A DNA stretch of 64,000 nt. Origin: Gigaspora margarita (lineage: Eukaryota > Glomeromycota > Glomeromycetes > Diversisporales > Gigasporaceae). Below are positions 47,789-58,002 of the stretch, one piece after another. Location: contig WTPW01000013.1 of the NCBI GenBank assembly GCA_009809945.1, forward strand, positions 2,406 to 66,405, read 5' to 3'. The notes beneath the pieces are model-generated. The model made no database searches, was not told where the DNA came from, and saw only the letters and a program-made list of their open reading frames with translations. How positions within the stretch are numbered: the first letter of the stretch is position 1; each line of letters opens with the position of its first letter. The translations under genes and the position numbers were made by a program.

Positions 47789-48429
47789 CAATTACTTAAC
47801 TGACTAGCTTTTTAAGTTATTTTTAACTATTTCCAACGAATATGTTTTGAAAGTATTTAGACATTGATTTGTAGCAACACATACATTTATGTATGTTGTG
47901 TAGCACTGAGATAAATAGCTTATTGATTTCGGCCAAATAGACTTCGGCAAAATTTTTAGGGTGCCCATAATTATGAAAAGAGCTGTAATTGCCAGTGATT
48001 TAAATACCTGTAAAATAAACTTGTCAGTGAATTGATTGCCGATGAAGTGTCTACAAAGTGAGGCGAGCAGATCAGTTATCAGATAATAGATAGTGTTTTG
48101 GAGGACAGTTCATTGCAGAGGTATTGCAGTAATTTCTGTGAATATATGTAAATACTAGTTCTCCCTAATTTTAAGAAGAGTACGCCCTTTGAACCATTAT
48201 CCAATAAAGAAAATTCTCATAAGTCATCTCAATATTAGTCTACTATGAATGTCTATCATATCCCCAATGCACTCTCAACTGAGAAAATTTCAGATATCCA
48301 ACTTTACAATAATCCAAATTAAAAGATCCATACACCGATATTGAATGCCTGGTTTATCAGAATTTAGCCAATTAATTGATGCAGCATAAACTTACACGTT
48401 ATACATTAATGTTACACAAATTGCCTAAA

Positions 48430-48437
48430 TATAAATA
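48430..48437 (+). promoter_or_regulatory. TATA box of the Sel1 gene, separated by LTR retrotransposon 2
   Basis: TATAAATA lies 15 bp before the retrotransposon insertion point. With the element removed, it would sit roughly 80 bp upstream of the Sel1 ATG at 58003, a normal spacing for a TATA box plus short 5' leader. It is inferred to be the original core promoter, now about 9.5 kb away. Confidence 0.5.
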
Positions 48438-48452
48438 ATGAGGTGCGTACGT

Positions 48453-49484
48453 TGTGAAGGGCTCCCACCCCTGTAGTTTTCTTTTTTTTATTATTTTATT
48501 ATTATCATCTATTTATTTTTTATATTATTATTAGTATTACTTCATCTTGTTTATCGTTAGTATTAGTATTCGTTATGTATCTATATATGTTAGTACTTTA
48601 TTTTAAGAATAGACTTGTATATTTGCTGATATCTCTACCAGATCGGTCAGATCTGTCAGTTCAGCAATCGGTCAGATCTGCCAGTTCGGCAATCGGTCAG
48701 ATCTGTCAGTTCAGCAATCAGTCAAATCTGTTAGTTCGGCAATCAGTCAGATCTGTCAGTTCGACAATAGTCCCGCCATAAAACCTGTATCATACTTAGT
48801 CATATAAAAAGTATAAAAGCGATGTCCCTGTCGCCTTGAAATAAAGACAACTCATTACGAGTCAACAACTCAGTTGAGTTTGAATACTTCGAAATCATAA
48901 TAGTAGAAGTAGTAACCCTTCTAAGTTTCATTCATATTGTCCCAAATACGCTTCCGATATCCCTATTGATATTATAAAAACCTTGTTGTTAGTTGTAAAG
49001 TAACCTTGGAATTTCGAGTAGAAGAGTTAACGTAGGATAGTTTTCTTGATACCTTTATAGAAAAACCTTTCATTGTTACCTTGATCCATTGTTAGTCAAT
49101 TCAACAATACTTGTGTGCCTTATTTATCGAACAATCTGATCCTGTGATACCGATATTAGACCGATATCCAAATCGACACCATAATTGGAACCTGAAAGCC
49201 GGATACCGTATCATCATGTGAACCCCGTGAAAGCAACTCGCCGATTGCAAGCTGATATTCATATTCATATCCCATACGCCGCAGCTGGGATCGACTAATA
49301 GATTATTGCTGATATCGCCCTACCAAGACTTTCCGAACCTTGAGGCCTGGACCAAATCTTCCACGCTTCTTTCTGCCTGCCAGTTCAAGGTTTAAGAGTC
49401 TTGAGCACTTAGAGATAGTACTTTATTAGTTTGTTTAGTTAGGTGTATAGTTTAACCAAACTATTATCAGTTTACACCTTCTCA
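48453..49484 (+). repeat. 5' LTR of retrotransposon 2
   Basis: It starts TGTGAAGGGCTCCCACCCCT and ends CACCTTCTCA. It contains five 25-bp units of the type GGTCAGATCTGTCAGTTCAG (about 48643-48770), a TATAAAAG box (48812-48819) and AATAAA at 48840-48845, giving a plausible U3-R-U5 order. It differs from the 3' LTR by few substitutions plus two extra 25-bp units, which account for the 50-bp length difference. Confidence 0.93.
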
Positions 49485-49485
49485 A

Positions 49486-49503
49486 TTGGTGGTGACTGTG
49501 AGA
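49486..49503 (+). other. Candidate primer-binding site of retrotransposon 2
   Basis: Just inside the LTR the sequence TGGTGGTGACTGTGAGAT begins with TGG, suited to a tRNA 3'-CCA end. The primer tRNA was not identified. Confidence 0.55.
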
Positions 49504-49606
49504 TTGAACTTTTTAACCTACCCAGATCAAGATTTGGATAGAACTACCAACCTAAAAACCTCTATAAAATCTTCTTCAGATAGTTTAGTTTAATTGTAAC
49601 TTCAAG

Positions 49607-50554
49607 ATGTCCGACATAGCCGATTTTGATATTGAAAGACCTATTGGAGAGGAAAGACCACTTCCTCCATACGAACCCCGAAACAATGAAGACCCACGTG
49701 ACAACCGTAATCAATCTCAGAATCTTCTTCGAGATATTGCCTGAGCCTTTAGGGATGTAGCCCAACATGAGGCTCCAGCCGCTCCTAGAGAAAATAACTG
49801 GGTACATGTAAGAACTTTCAAAGGCGAAGAAGATGAGGACCCAGTGGAGTGGGTCGAAGCCTTTGAACGAGCTGCCAATGCCAACAATTGGGCTAGGGCT
49901 AGAAAAATTAAGATTGCTTCGGGGCATCTGGCAGGAATTGCCGCCAGTTGGTATAATGACCAGAAGGATGACCTTCTCTACTGGGATGATAATGATAATC
50001 CTGAGAATAGTTTTGTCCAGTCATTTGTTAAATATTTTGCAACCCCAGAAAGAAGACATCAGTGGCAGTTAGAATTAACCTCATTGAAGCAAAAATCGAA
50101 AGAAAAGGTGGACCGATATACGTATCAGTTCAAGAAATTGTTAAAGAGAATCGACCCCAATCGTCAAATACCCACCATATACGTTATCCGAATGTATATG
50201 GGAGGACTCCATGGGAAAATCGCTGCCTTAATGTCCGCAGACGATTTCGAAACATTAGATGCCGCTATTGTCAAAGCAAGAAAAATAGAGGCTGGTCAGT
50301 ACTATGACAAGCAGGAACCCACCAATCAAGCCCTTGACGATTTGACCAAAAAAATGCAGCAAATAGCAGTAAATTATGAAAAATTAACTACTGCCTTATC
50401 TGCAAGAGTTGAAACTGCAAGCTCCTCAGTACCATCTGGCACTTATCGGCCCCAAGTCCAGCAGTATCCAACCCGGCAAGCAAGAAGCGAGGGAGTCACG
50501 TGCTATAATTGTGGTGAAAGAGGGCATATTTCCAGGAATTGCCTTGTGGAATGA
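49607..50554 (+). CDS. Gag polyprotein of retrotransposon 2 (one internal stop)
   Basis: ATG at 49607 opens MSDIADFDIERPIGEERPLP. A TGA at 49742-49744 interrupts codon 46, after which the same frame continues to 50554. The body is a retrotransposon-gag domain (VRTFKGEEDEDPVEWVEAFE, then GIAASWYNDQ, QWQLELTSLKQ, YTYQFKKLLKRID). It ends in a CCHC zinc knuckle, CYNCGERGHISRNC, which binds element RNA. The size, about 315 residues, is normal for Gypsy gag. The stop probably prevents full-length product unless read through. Pol is in a different frame 110 bp downstream. Confidence 0.87.
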
Positions 50555-50664
50555 TGTCAATCTTCTCGGAATTTCTTTTCCACCCAAACTAGGAATACCA
50601 CACAGTCAAGAAACATCAATATGTGTGATATTGTTACAAATAGTGGCAACCAGAAGTATATGCC

Positions 50665-53358
50665 ATGAAGAGACGTGAAAGGCCCGAAGCCGAAACAAAT
50701 TGGGATGAAAGATTAAGAAAGAGGGTTGCTTCTGACCCAAATCAACACACGCCAACACACCAACCTACGGCTATGGAAGAAATTATCCCAGAACCTACCT
50801 TAAACCTTCTGCCAATCCTGGTTGAAGCTACCAATCGGACTCGAAGATGTAGGGGACCTTTGGTCGTAGATTTAATTCCCCCATACAATATTGCAGAAGA
50901 TCTGCTAAGTCAGCATGCCAATGCCACCTATGGACAATTGTTGCAAGTCCCAAAACAGCGTAATAATTTGTCACAAGCTTTAAAACGACCTATCATCCCC
51001 CAAACTGAAACCAACCTGGCTGATAATAAACTTGAACCAAAGACCTCCACAGCTAAATGTTATGTTAGGATTAAAAATAATCCAATATTGGCCGTTTTAG
51101 ATTCCGGAGCTGCCGTCAGCATAATATCAATAAAATTAGTAAAGAAACTTGGTCTCACCATCACTGAGCCTTCAAATACAGTGGTTATCCCTGCCAACAG
51201 CACCCAGGAAAGAGCATTAGGAAAGCTAGTTGGTGTACAGTTAGTAGTGCAAAGCGTACTGGTACCCACTGATTTCCAGGTTATTGAAAATCCTGATGAA
51301 ATAATGCTGCTAGGGATGGATTGGTTCCAAAAGGTCTGCGCCCGGCTTCACTTCAATGAAAAGAAGTTATTTATCCGATACCTAGGAAAAAGTATGGAAA
51401 TCCCCATATACCAATCCAAGGAAGATAAATTAGAACCACCCCAAAGCGAAATTGATGATAATGAAGATTTCTTCAACAACTACGAGGAAGAAAGAGACAT
51501 CGAAGAGGATGAAAGTTATTATACTGATAAATCAGTAAAATTACACACAACTCGTGATGGAGATTGCAGTCCGGCGATATATTTAACNGCNGTANAAGAA
51601 CTTCCAACCCNTGAAGAAAATGTCNAGCCCGAACTTACCTGTGAAGAGAAAATTAACCAGTTAGTAAAGGTAGAAGCCCTCACCAAGGAACAAAAAAGAG
51701 AAGCAACATGCCTATTAAACAAATTCAAGGGATTATTTGCTACTGGTTTAAGTCAATTGGGCCAGTATCACAACGTACAGCATGAAATTGATACCGGGGA
51801 TGCTAGACCCATCAAGCATTCAGCCTACCGAATTGCACCTGATNAACAAGAATTTCTAAATAAAGAAATAGAAAGCCTGTTAAAAAATGGGCTAATTAGT
51901 AAAATCAAGAGTCCATGGACCTCACCGGTAGTAATCGTTCCAAAGAAAAATGGGAAACTCTGGTTATGCGTCGATTACCATAAGCTCAATGCCGTAATGA
52001 AAAAGGATGCTTACCCCTTACCCCGAATTGATGACCTATTAGAAACTTTCGGAAAAGCCGAATGGTTTTCTTCCCTTGACTTGGCCAGTGGATATTTGCA
52101 GATACGGATGTCTGAAAATGATAGAGAGAAGACGGCCTTTGTAACCCGGCAGGGCACTTATGCCTTTAATGTAATGCCTTTCGGCCTATGTAATGCTCTG
52201 GCAACTTTTCAAAGAACAATGAATGATATCCTCTATGAGAATATCGGAAAGAATGTTGCAGTCTATCTCGATGACATAATTATTTACTCCAGGACTTACC
52301 AAGACCATATACTTCACCTCGTTATCGTCCTTGCTAAAATTTCTGCAGCTGGGTTGAAGTTAAATCCTGAAAAATGTGAACTATTTCGGAATAGTATCGC
52401 CTTCCTTGGACATATAGTGGGAAAAGAGGGAATTAGACCGGATGAAGAAAAGGTCTCTAAAGTGAAAAATTTTCCTATCCCTGTCAACCTACGGCAGCTA
52501 CGGACTCTCCTCGGTCTGTCTTCGTATTACTAGCGGTTCATTCCGAATTTTGCTACTATAGCAAAACCTCTATACAGATTATTAGAAAAAGGGAAAAAAT
52601 TTGAATGGGGCATTGAGCAAGAAAATGCCTTCCAAAGCCTTAAAGTCCACCTAACAACTGCTCTGATCCTCTGGTACCCAGATTTCAACAAACCCTTCTA
52701 TCTTCATACCAATGCATCTGGAGTAGGACTTGGTGCTGTATTAGCACAAAAAGATGAAAATAAGAAGGAGTATGCGATTGCATACGCTAGTAAAAGTCTT
52801 ACCTGCCCTGAAAGAAACTATGCTGCCACCGAACTGGAATGTTATGCTGTGGTTTGGGCTGTGGAATATTTCCACCAATACTTAGGCAACAAACCATTTA
52901 TTGTGGTAACTGACCACTCCGCCCTAAAGTGGTTACAACGCTCTGCACTGAAGGGGCGAAGGGCAAGATGGATCCTGTGCCTACAACCATACGACTTCAC
53001 TATACTCCATAGGGCAGGACGAATCCATCGAAATGCAGATGCCTTATCCCGAATGGTGGAAGAATTCCNACAAAAAGAAGTTAAGAACNAGGTAGTTAGT
53101 TTCGANCAAAAAGCAGCAGATATGGAGAATGCTGAAAATGAACCCAATCTCGGGGATGAAGTAGAAGTCTTCGAGGCAATTGCCCAAGAATATTTTACAG
53201 AAGACTTAGATGACAAAATGCAAGGGACTGAATGGACCAATCAGCCTGAATGGATGAATTGGGAAGCAGGAAGTGATAACGGAGCAAGTGATACTGAATA
53301 CTCCTATGAAGATTATGAAGGAGATAACTCCGGATACTCAAGCGAAGAATATGAATAG
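50665..53358 (+). CDS. Protease-RT-RNase H polyprotein of retrotransposon 2 (one internal stop)
   Basis: One frame runs from 50665 to 53358, broken only by TAG at 52531-52533. The retropepsin has VLDSGAAVSIIS and MLLGMDWF. The RT has [35 protein letters not shown] and catalytic YLDDIIIYS. RNase H has GAVLAQ, ELECYAVVWA and TDHSALKWL. The first RNase H residue, normally Asp in TDAS, is Asn here (HTNASG), so cleavage of the RNA-DNA hybrid is doubtful. The C-terminal tail after HRNADALSR is highly acidic. About ten ambiguous bases fall at 51588-51844 and 53070-53106. Confidence 0.92.
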
Positions 53359-53514
53359 GAACTTGCCAATTCCCAAAGAGCACGAGACTGGTTCCAAGAA
53401 GAGTTACTATGGCAGTTGGCCTATGAATTATGGGAGGAAGTAACCTGGGCAAGATGAGGAGGTTACTATTCTAACGAAAGTCCAACCTACCCATCTACCC
53501 ATAGTCCACAGCCC

Positions 53515-53791
53515 ATGGATATAGATGAAGTCTACCTCATTGACTTACCTCGGTGGGGAGATCTAGCTACCGGCTTAGAATTTGAGGAAGAAATTGATCA
53601 TGAAGCTGCTCCCTGGAAGAATTCTTCCTTCACCTGGAATCAAGCTGATTGGGATCGCAGTACCAGTGTCGATTTGTGCCCCGACATGAATATCGACCCT
53701 GATGAATGGGTACAACCCTTCGACGAATACACTGATTGGGAGACCTATGTAGAAAGTGAGGAGCCGGATAGGGGAAGAACAATTATGTATA

Positions 53792-53796
<5 letters not shown>
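53515..53796 (+). CDS. Acidic ORF in the RNase H-integrase spacer of element 2
   Basis: A 93-codon ORF rich in Asp, Glu and Trp (MDIDEVYLIDLPRWGD...) resembles in composition the acidic tail of the preceding polyprotein. It ends at the poly-A tract. The same end sequence (from 53685) is repeated after the assembly gap, so its 3' limit may be an artefact. There is no known domain. It is probably part of the original pol polyprotein linker, cut off by TGA at 53456-53458. Confidence 0.45.
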
Positions 53797-53826
<30 letters not shown>

Positions 53827-53831
53827 AAAAA

Positions 53832-53852
53832 NNNNNNNNNNNNNNNNNNNNN
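53832..53852. other. Assembly gap (21 N) flanked by duplicated sequence
   Basis: The bases are N. The 147 bp before the gap (53685-53831, ending in a poly-A run) reappear almost exactly after it (53853-53999). The poly-A run most likely broke the assembly, and the overlap was scaffolded twice. Confidence 0.93.
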
Positions 53853-53959
53853 CATGAATATCGACCCTGATGAATGGGTACAACCCTTCGACGAATACAC
53901 TGATTGGGAGACCTATGTAGAAAGTGAGGAGCCGGATAGGGGAAGAACAATTATGTATA

Positions 53960-53995
<36 letters not shown>

Positions 53996-54025
53996 AAAAC
54001 AGACCCGATATTAGAGTATGGATGA

Positions 54026-54403
54026 TTGGGATGGGATAGGGTGAGTAGAGGGGCCCTATCTGAAAAAGAAAGTATTATCTACAAAAACAAACAATTTATT
54101 AGAGAAGCTATAAGTAGAATCAAGAGAGAAATAGTAGCCAAATCGAATCGATACCTACCAAGAGTCAAAACAAACCTAACAATAGAAAGAAAAAGGGTTG
54201 AAGAGAATCCGATGACAATGATATACGAACTATTAGGGAAAGACATATGGGTGACAGGAAGTAGACCTCACCCACATGTCGGTGAAAAGCAAGCTACCTA
54301 CAGTACCTCTGAACTGCTGATATGGCTTACAGCATCACTTCAAAAAGTCTTCAGAAATTGGATCAAATTTTTAAAATATACTGCACCTGTCGCAGGCTCA
54401 TGA
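54026..54403 (+). CDS. Uncharacterised ORF in element 2 spacer
   Basis: 125 codons: a Lys/Arg-rich first half (KNKQFIREAISRIKREIVAK) and a hydrophobic end (LLIWLTASLQKVFRNWIKFL). No family is recognised. It sits between poly-A and the Sel1 fragment inside the retrotransposon, so it may be linker sequence or captured DNA. Whether it is expressed cannot be judged. Confidence 0.35.
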   Translation: MGWDRVSRGALSEKESIIYKNKQFIREAISRIKREIVAKSNRYLPRVKTNLTIERKRVEENPMTMIYELLGKDIWVTGSRPHPHVGEKQATYSTSELLIWLTASLQKVFRNWIKFLKYTAPVAGS

Positions 54404-54438
54404 GAAGAGTCAGAAGAAGTATCTAAGAAGATTTCCAC

Positions 54439-54585
54439 AAGGATGGATGTTTCTATGGAATTGAAAAGGATGAACGTAAAGCGTTCGAATACTTTCAAAA
54501 ATCTGCTAAGGATATAGGTGAAGCTCGTGGAATGCTTCAAGTTGGTGTTTGCTATAACGAAGGAATTGGTATTGAAAAAGGATAA
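54439..54585 (+). pseudogene. Sel1-like repeat fragment inside retrotransposon 2
   Basis: 48 codons followed by TAA encode KDGCFYGIEKDERKAFEYFQ and then KSA, GMLQVGVCYNEGIGIEKG. That is about one and a third Sel1-like repeats, with the AFEYFQKSA and VGVCYNEGIGIEK signatures. Sel1 repeats are not part of Gypsy polyproteins. It differs clearly in sequence from the Sel1 gene at 58003, so it came from another family member. It lies between RNase H and integrase. Confidence 0.85.
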
Positions 54586-55353
54586 GCAGGAGAAAATTGA
54601 AGAAAAATACGTGAAATCCGACAGTAAAATCGAATCCAATCCAGGTTGTCAGTGTCCTAGTACAAAGAAGCGCGTACGACTCATATTCCACTGGAACGAA
54701 CCCAGATGGAAATCATTGAGTACTGAAAGTCTACTCACGAAACCTACTGTACAGTCGATCTTTCGAATGGACAAATTGAAACAGGTTGGCAAGGAAACAT
54801 ATTTCAGATGTTAATAAGGCCCGAGGATAAACCAAAAAAGGAGAATAATACAAGTGTAAGAGGCTTGGGTATAAGCTGATTATCATTTATCAACTACACA
54901 AATCGCCGTCACTTGCCTTAAGTATTGAACAATTACCTGCCATACGAGGAAAAGATAAACCCATATACTCAACAAGAATAATTGCCTGATTCGAGCTGAT
55001 GATTTACACCACGTATGGTCAATCCAAAATTCAAGCACCGATCAGCCAATAGGAATTATTTACAAATCACGTGTACCAGAATTGCCAATCGAAAGACCTA
55101 CCGGCAAAACTGAATCTAAAATCAAGGTTGAGTGAATTAAAACAATACCTAAAACCTGACATAAATCTCAATCCCATCCAGGTTGTCGGTATCCGGCAAG
55201 AAATTGAAACAAAGGAAACGAACATAAAGCAAGTCTAAATAATGGAGTCTCAGCAATATTTCACTTTAAAAATGTACCTCCAGCACTGGCAATATCCACC
55301 GCATTTTAATATTCAGCAACGAAAGAACCTAGAGAAGCAAAGCAAGTTCTTCT
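54586..55353 (+). other. Remaining spacer of element 2 before integrase
   Basis: Stops occur in all frames and no domain is seen. The phrase ATCCAGGTTGTC recurs near 54640 and 55177 with similar surroundings (AAATC-AATCCCATCCAGG), suggesting an internal repeat. The integrase reading frame becomes open at about 55354. Confidence 0.4.
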
Positions 55354-56473
55354 GAACTAAAAATGGTGGTTTATATAAAGAAAATAAAAGACAAAAGAAC
55401 AATTGGATTAAAGTTGTATCAGAAGAGGAAGTAGGACCGATACTCGCCTTAGCACATGATCACCCATTGGGAGGCCATTTCGAAAAGGACATTATGTTTA
55501 ATAAAATTAGAGATTATTATTATTGGCCTCAAATGTACCATGATATTCGTGAATATGTCAAAACGTGTGAGAAATGTCAACAACATGGGAGCAGGAAGTT
55601 GAAGGAACCTTTACACCTGATACCTGTGCAGGCCCCATTTCACCGGGTCGGAATTGATATCGTAGAACCCTTGCCCATTACACCACGGTCCAATAGATAT
55701 ATTGTAGTAGCTACAGACTATATGACTAAATGGCCGGAGGCTTGTGCAATTCCCAGAGCCAATGCACAGGAAGTGGCCAAATTCATCTACGAAGACATAA
55801 TATGCTGGCACGGGTGTCCAAGCATTTTATTGTCTAATCAAGGATCACATTTTAATAACCGTATTATAGATGAACTTCTTGCGGCTGTGAGCACTAAACA
55901 CTACTGCTCCACCCCCTATCATCCACAAACAAACGGGTGGTAGAGCGTTTCAATAAAACACTGTGCAATTCAATAGCTAAATTGATTGATAATGTGACGG
56001 ATTGGGACCTGTTAATCCCATCAATCCTATTTGCCTACCGTACGGCAAAGCAGGCTACAACCAAGGAAACTCCATTTTTTCTAGTATACGGTCGACAGGC
56101 CCGTCTACCCTTACACCCAAGTGAATCTGAGGATATATTAAATGGAACAATTATACAAAGGTTGTATGAGATCGACCATGATCTACCTACAGCCCGAAAT
56201 AATGCATTACATCAAATTAGTAAGGACCAACAAAAACAAAANGAGCGGCATGATAGGCAGATCAAAGNNACTCGTGACTTTGAAANCGGTGAAAAAGTTC
56301 TTGTGCTTGATGCTAGGAAATTAGACACTCATAGCCATAAATTAACACCCAAATGGAAAAGGCCATATTACATTCAAGCTACCCCTAAAAATGGGGTGTA
56401 TAAACTACGAGAGCTAAGCGGAAAAGTGCTTGCATCGCCCCTAAACAAAAGTCTATTGAAACCCTATCAATGA
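55354..56473 (+). pseudogene. Integrase of retrotransposon 2 (frameshifted)
   Basis: The zinc-binding part shows HDHPLGGHF and CEKCQ. The DDE core has GIDIVEPLP (first Asp kept) and LLSNQGSHF, where the second catalytic Asp is Asn. A one-base deletion at about 55936-55940 shifts the frame just after PQTNG, and VERFNKTLCNSIAKL resumes in the next frame to FAYRTAKQ, FFLVYGRQARLP and the C-terminal SH3-like KVLVLDARKL and GVYKLREL. It ends KSLLKPYQ. Several ambiguous bases lie at 56242-56286. Strand transfer is predicted lost. Confidence 0.9.
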
Positions 56474-56916
56474 ACGAAAAATATAAAAAGCCTGAGTCCA
56501 AACCTTTAAAAACATTATTCAAAATGGGTAACATCTCTCCAGTACAACGTATCCAACTTGACCAAAATATCCTCAAACCAATTGATGTAACCCCTGCGCC
56601 ATGTCCTTTTACCGAAAACCAAAACAATGTGGAAAGAATTACCGCCACTTATTACCACTTGATGAGAGCTCGTAGAAGGGGAGACCGAATCGAAAGCCTA
56701 GCATATGCCTACTACCTAGGTTCCATTCTGGATGTCATGTCCGGAAGCCAACGCCGCAGCATCCAGGGAATGGTTTCACATTACTATAGTGGGACTGCAC
56801 TCCGAATCTACTATATTTTTGAACGATATGGAGTAGAGCAAGTATACCGCACCACCTGTACCTCCTTAGCAAGGGTTCACCGCTTAACTGATGCTGAATA
56901 TCATTCCCTATTGTAG
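56470..56916 (+). CDS. Extra ORF after integrase in element 2 (148 aa)
   Basis: The ATG overlaps the integrase stop (ATGA at 56470-56473), the arrangement expected for coupled translation. The product has a basic N-terminus (MNEKYKKPESKPLKTLF) and an Arg/Tyr-rich middle and end (YYHLMRARRRGDRIESLAYA, QRRSIQGMVSHYYSG). There is no signal peptide, membrane segment or coiled coil that would suggest an envelope protein. The frame is intact although the upstream genes are damaged. Function unknown; a nucleic-acid-binding accessory is only a guess from charge. Confidence 0.55.
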   Translation: MNEKYKKPESKPLKTLFKMGNISPVQRIQLDQNILKPIDVTPAPCPFTENQNNVERITATYYHLMRARRRGDRIESLAYAYYLGSILDVMSGSQRRSIQGMVSHYYSGTALRIYYIFERYGVEQVYRTTCTSLARVHRLTDAEYHSLL

Positions 56917-56945
56917 TGATATACACTCGTGGTACTCGTGTATAA

Positions 56946-56957
56946 GGGTGGGAGGAT
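56946..56957 (+). other. Polypurine tract of retrotransposon 2
   Basis: GGGTGGGAGGAT directly precedes the 3' LTR, as expected for plus-strand priming. Confidence 0.7.
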
Positions 56958-57939
56958 TGTGAAGGGCTCCCGCCCCTGTATTTTTCTTTTTTTTATTATT
57001 TTATTATTATCATCTATTTATTTTTTATATTATTATTAGTATTACTTCATCTTGTTTATCGTTAGTATTAGTATTCGTTATGTATCTATATATGTTATAC
57101 TTTATTTTAAGAATAGACTTGTATATTTGCTGATATCTCTACCAGATCGGTCAGATCTGTCAGTTCAGCAATCGGTCAGATCTGTCAGTTCGGCAATTGG
57201 TCAGATCTGTCAGTTCGACAATAGTCCCGCCATAAAACCTGTATCATACTTAGTCATGTAAAAAGTATAAAAGCGATGTCCCTGTCGCCTTGAAATGAAG
57301 ACAACTCATTACGAGTCAACAACTCAGTTGAGTTTGAATACTTTGAAATCATAATAGTAGAAGTAGTAACCCTTCTAAGTTTCATTCATATTGTCCCAAA
57401 TACGCTTCCGATATCCCTATTGATATTATAAAAACCTTGTTGTTAGTTGTGAAGTAACCTTCGAAATTCGAGTAGAAGAGTTAACGTAGGATAGTTTTCT
57501 TGATACCTTTATAGAAAAACCTTTCATTGTTACCTTGATCCATTGTTAGTCAATTCAACAATACTTGTGTGCCTCATTTATCGAACAATCTGATCCCGTG
57601 ATACCAATATCAGACCGATATCCAAATCGACACCATAATTGGAACCTGAAAGCCAGATACCGTATCATCACGTGAACCCTGTGAAAGCAACTTGCCGATT
57701 GCAAGCTGATATTCATATTCATATCCCATACGCCGCAGCTGGGATCGACTAATAGATTATTGCTGATATCGCCCTACCAAGACTTTCTGAACCTTGAGGC
57801 CCGGACCAAATCTTCCACGCCTCTTTCTGCCTGCCAGTTCAAGGTTTAAGAGTCTTGAGCACTTAGAGATAGTACTTTAGTTAGTTTGTTTAGTTAGGTG
57901 TATAGTTTAACCAAACCATTATCGGTTTACACCTTCTCA
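56958..57939 (+). repeat. 3' LTR of retrotransposon 2
   Basis: It matches 48453-49484 but has three rather than five GGTCAGATCTGTCAGTTCAG-type units. A TATAAAAG box is at 57266-57273. It ends CCTTCTCA 63 bp upstream of the Sel1 ATG, in the same orientation, so it could drive that gene. Confidence 0.93.
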
Positions 57940-58002
57940 ACGTACGCACTTAAGAAAATCTTTTTATTTTCATTTCATAGCAAACCTTTTCTTGTTTTTA
58001 AG

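Larger units (their letters stand above)
45553..47985. mobile_element. Mariner-like element with ~90-bp inverted ends, 2.4 kb
   Basis: The left arm GCAGTTTTCATAAATTCTGG ... TATTCGGCCAAAGTCGATAA is matched, inverted, by the right arm at about 47905-47985 (CTCTTTTCATAATTATGGGC ... TATTTGGCCGAAATCAATAA). TA precedes each end. The interior holds a hAT (45828-46638), a probable solo LTR (46808-47353) and a minisatellite, with no transposase ORF. Confidence 0.65.
48453..57939 (+). mobile_element. Ty3/Gypsy-type LTR retrotransposon 2 (9.5 kb)
   Basis: LTRs of 1032 and 982 bp bound gag, protease, RT, RNase H, a long spacer and integrase on the plus strand, the Ty3/Gypsy order. The insertion site is the palindrome CGTACG: it can be read as a 6-bp duplication with TTG...CAA ends or a 4-bp ACGT duplication with TG...CA ends. 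Defects are fewer than in element 1: one stop in gag, one in RT, a frameshift in integrase, and two catalytic Asp to Asn changes. The spacer contains poly-A runs, an assembly gap and a Sel1 fragment. A run of ambiguous bases (n) indicates uncertain consensus. Confidence 0.94.

Noticed and set aside
56470-56916. Envelope gene of a retrovirus-like element
   Set aside because: No signal peptide, membrane segment or glycoprotein-like Cys pattern is visible; kept only as an unknown ORF.
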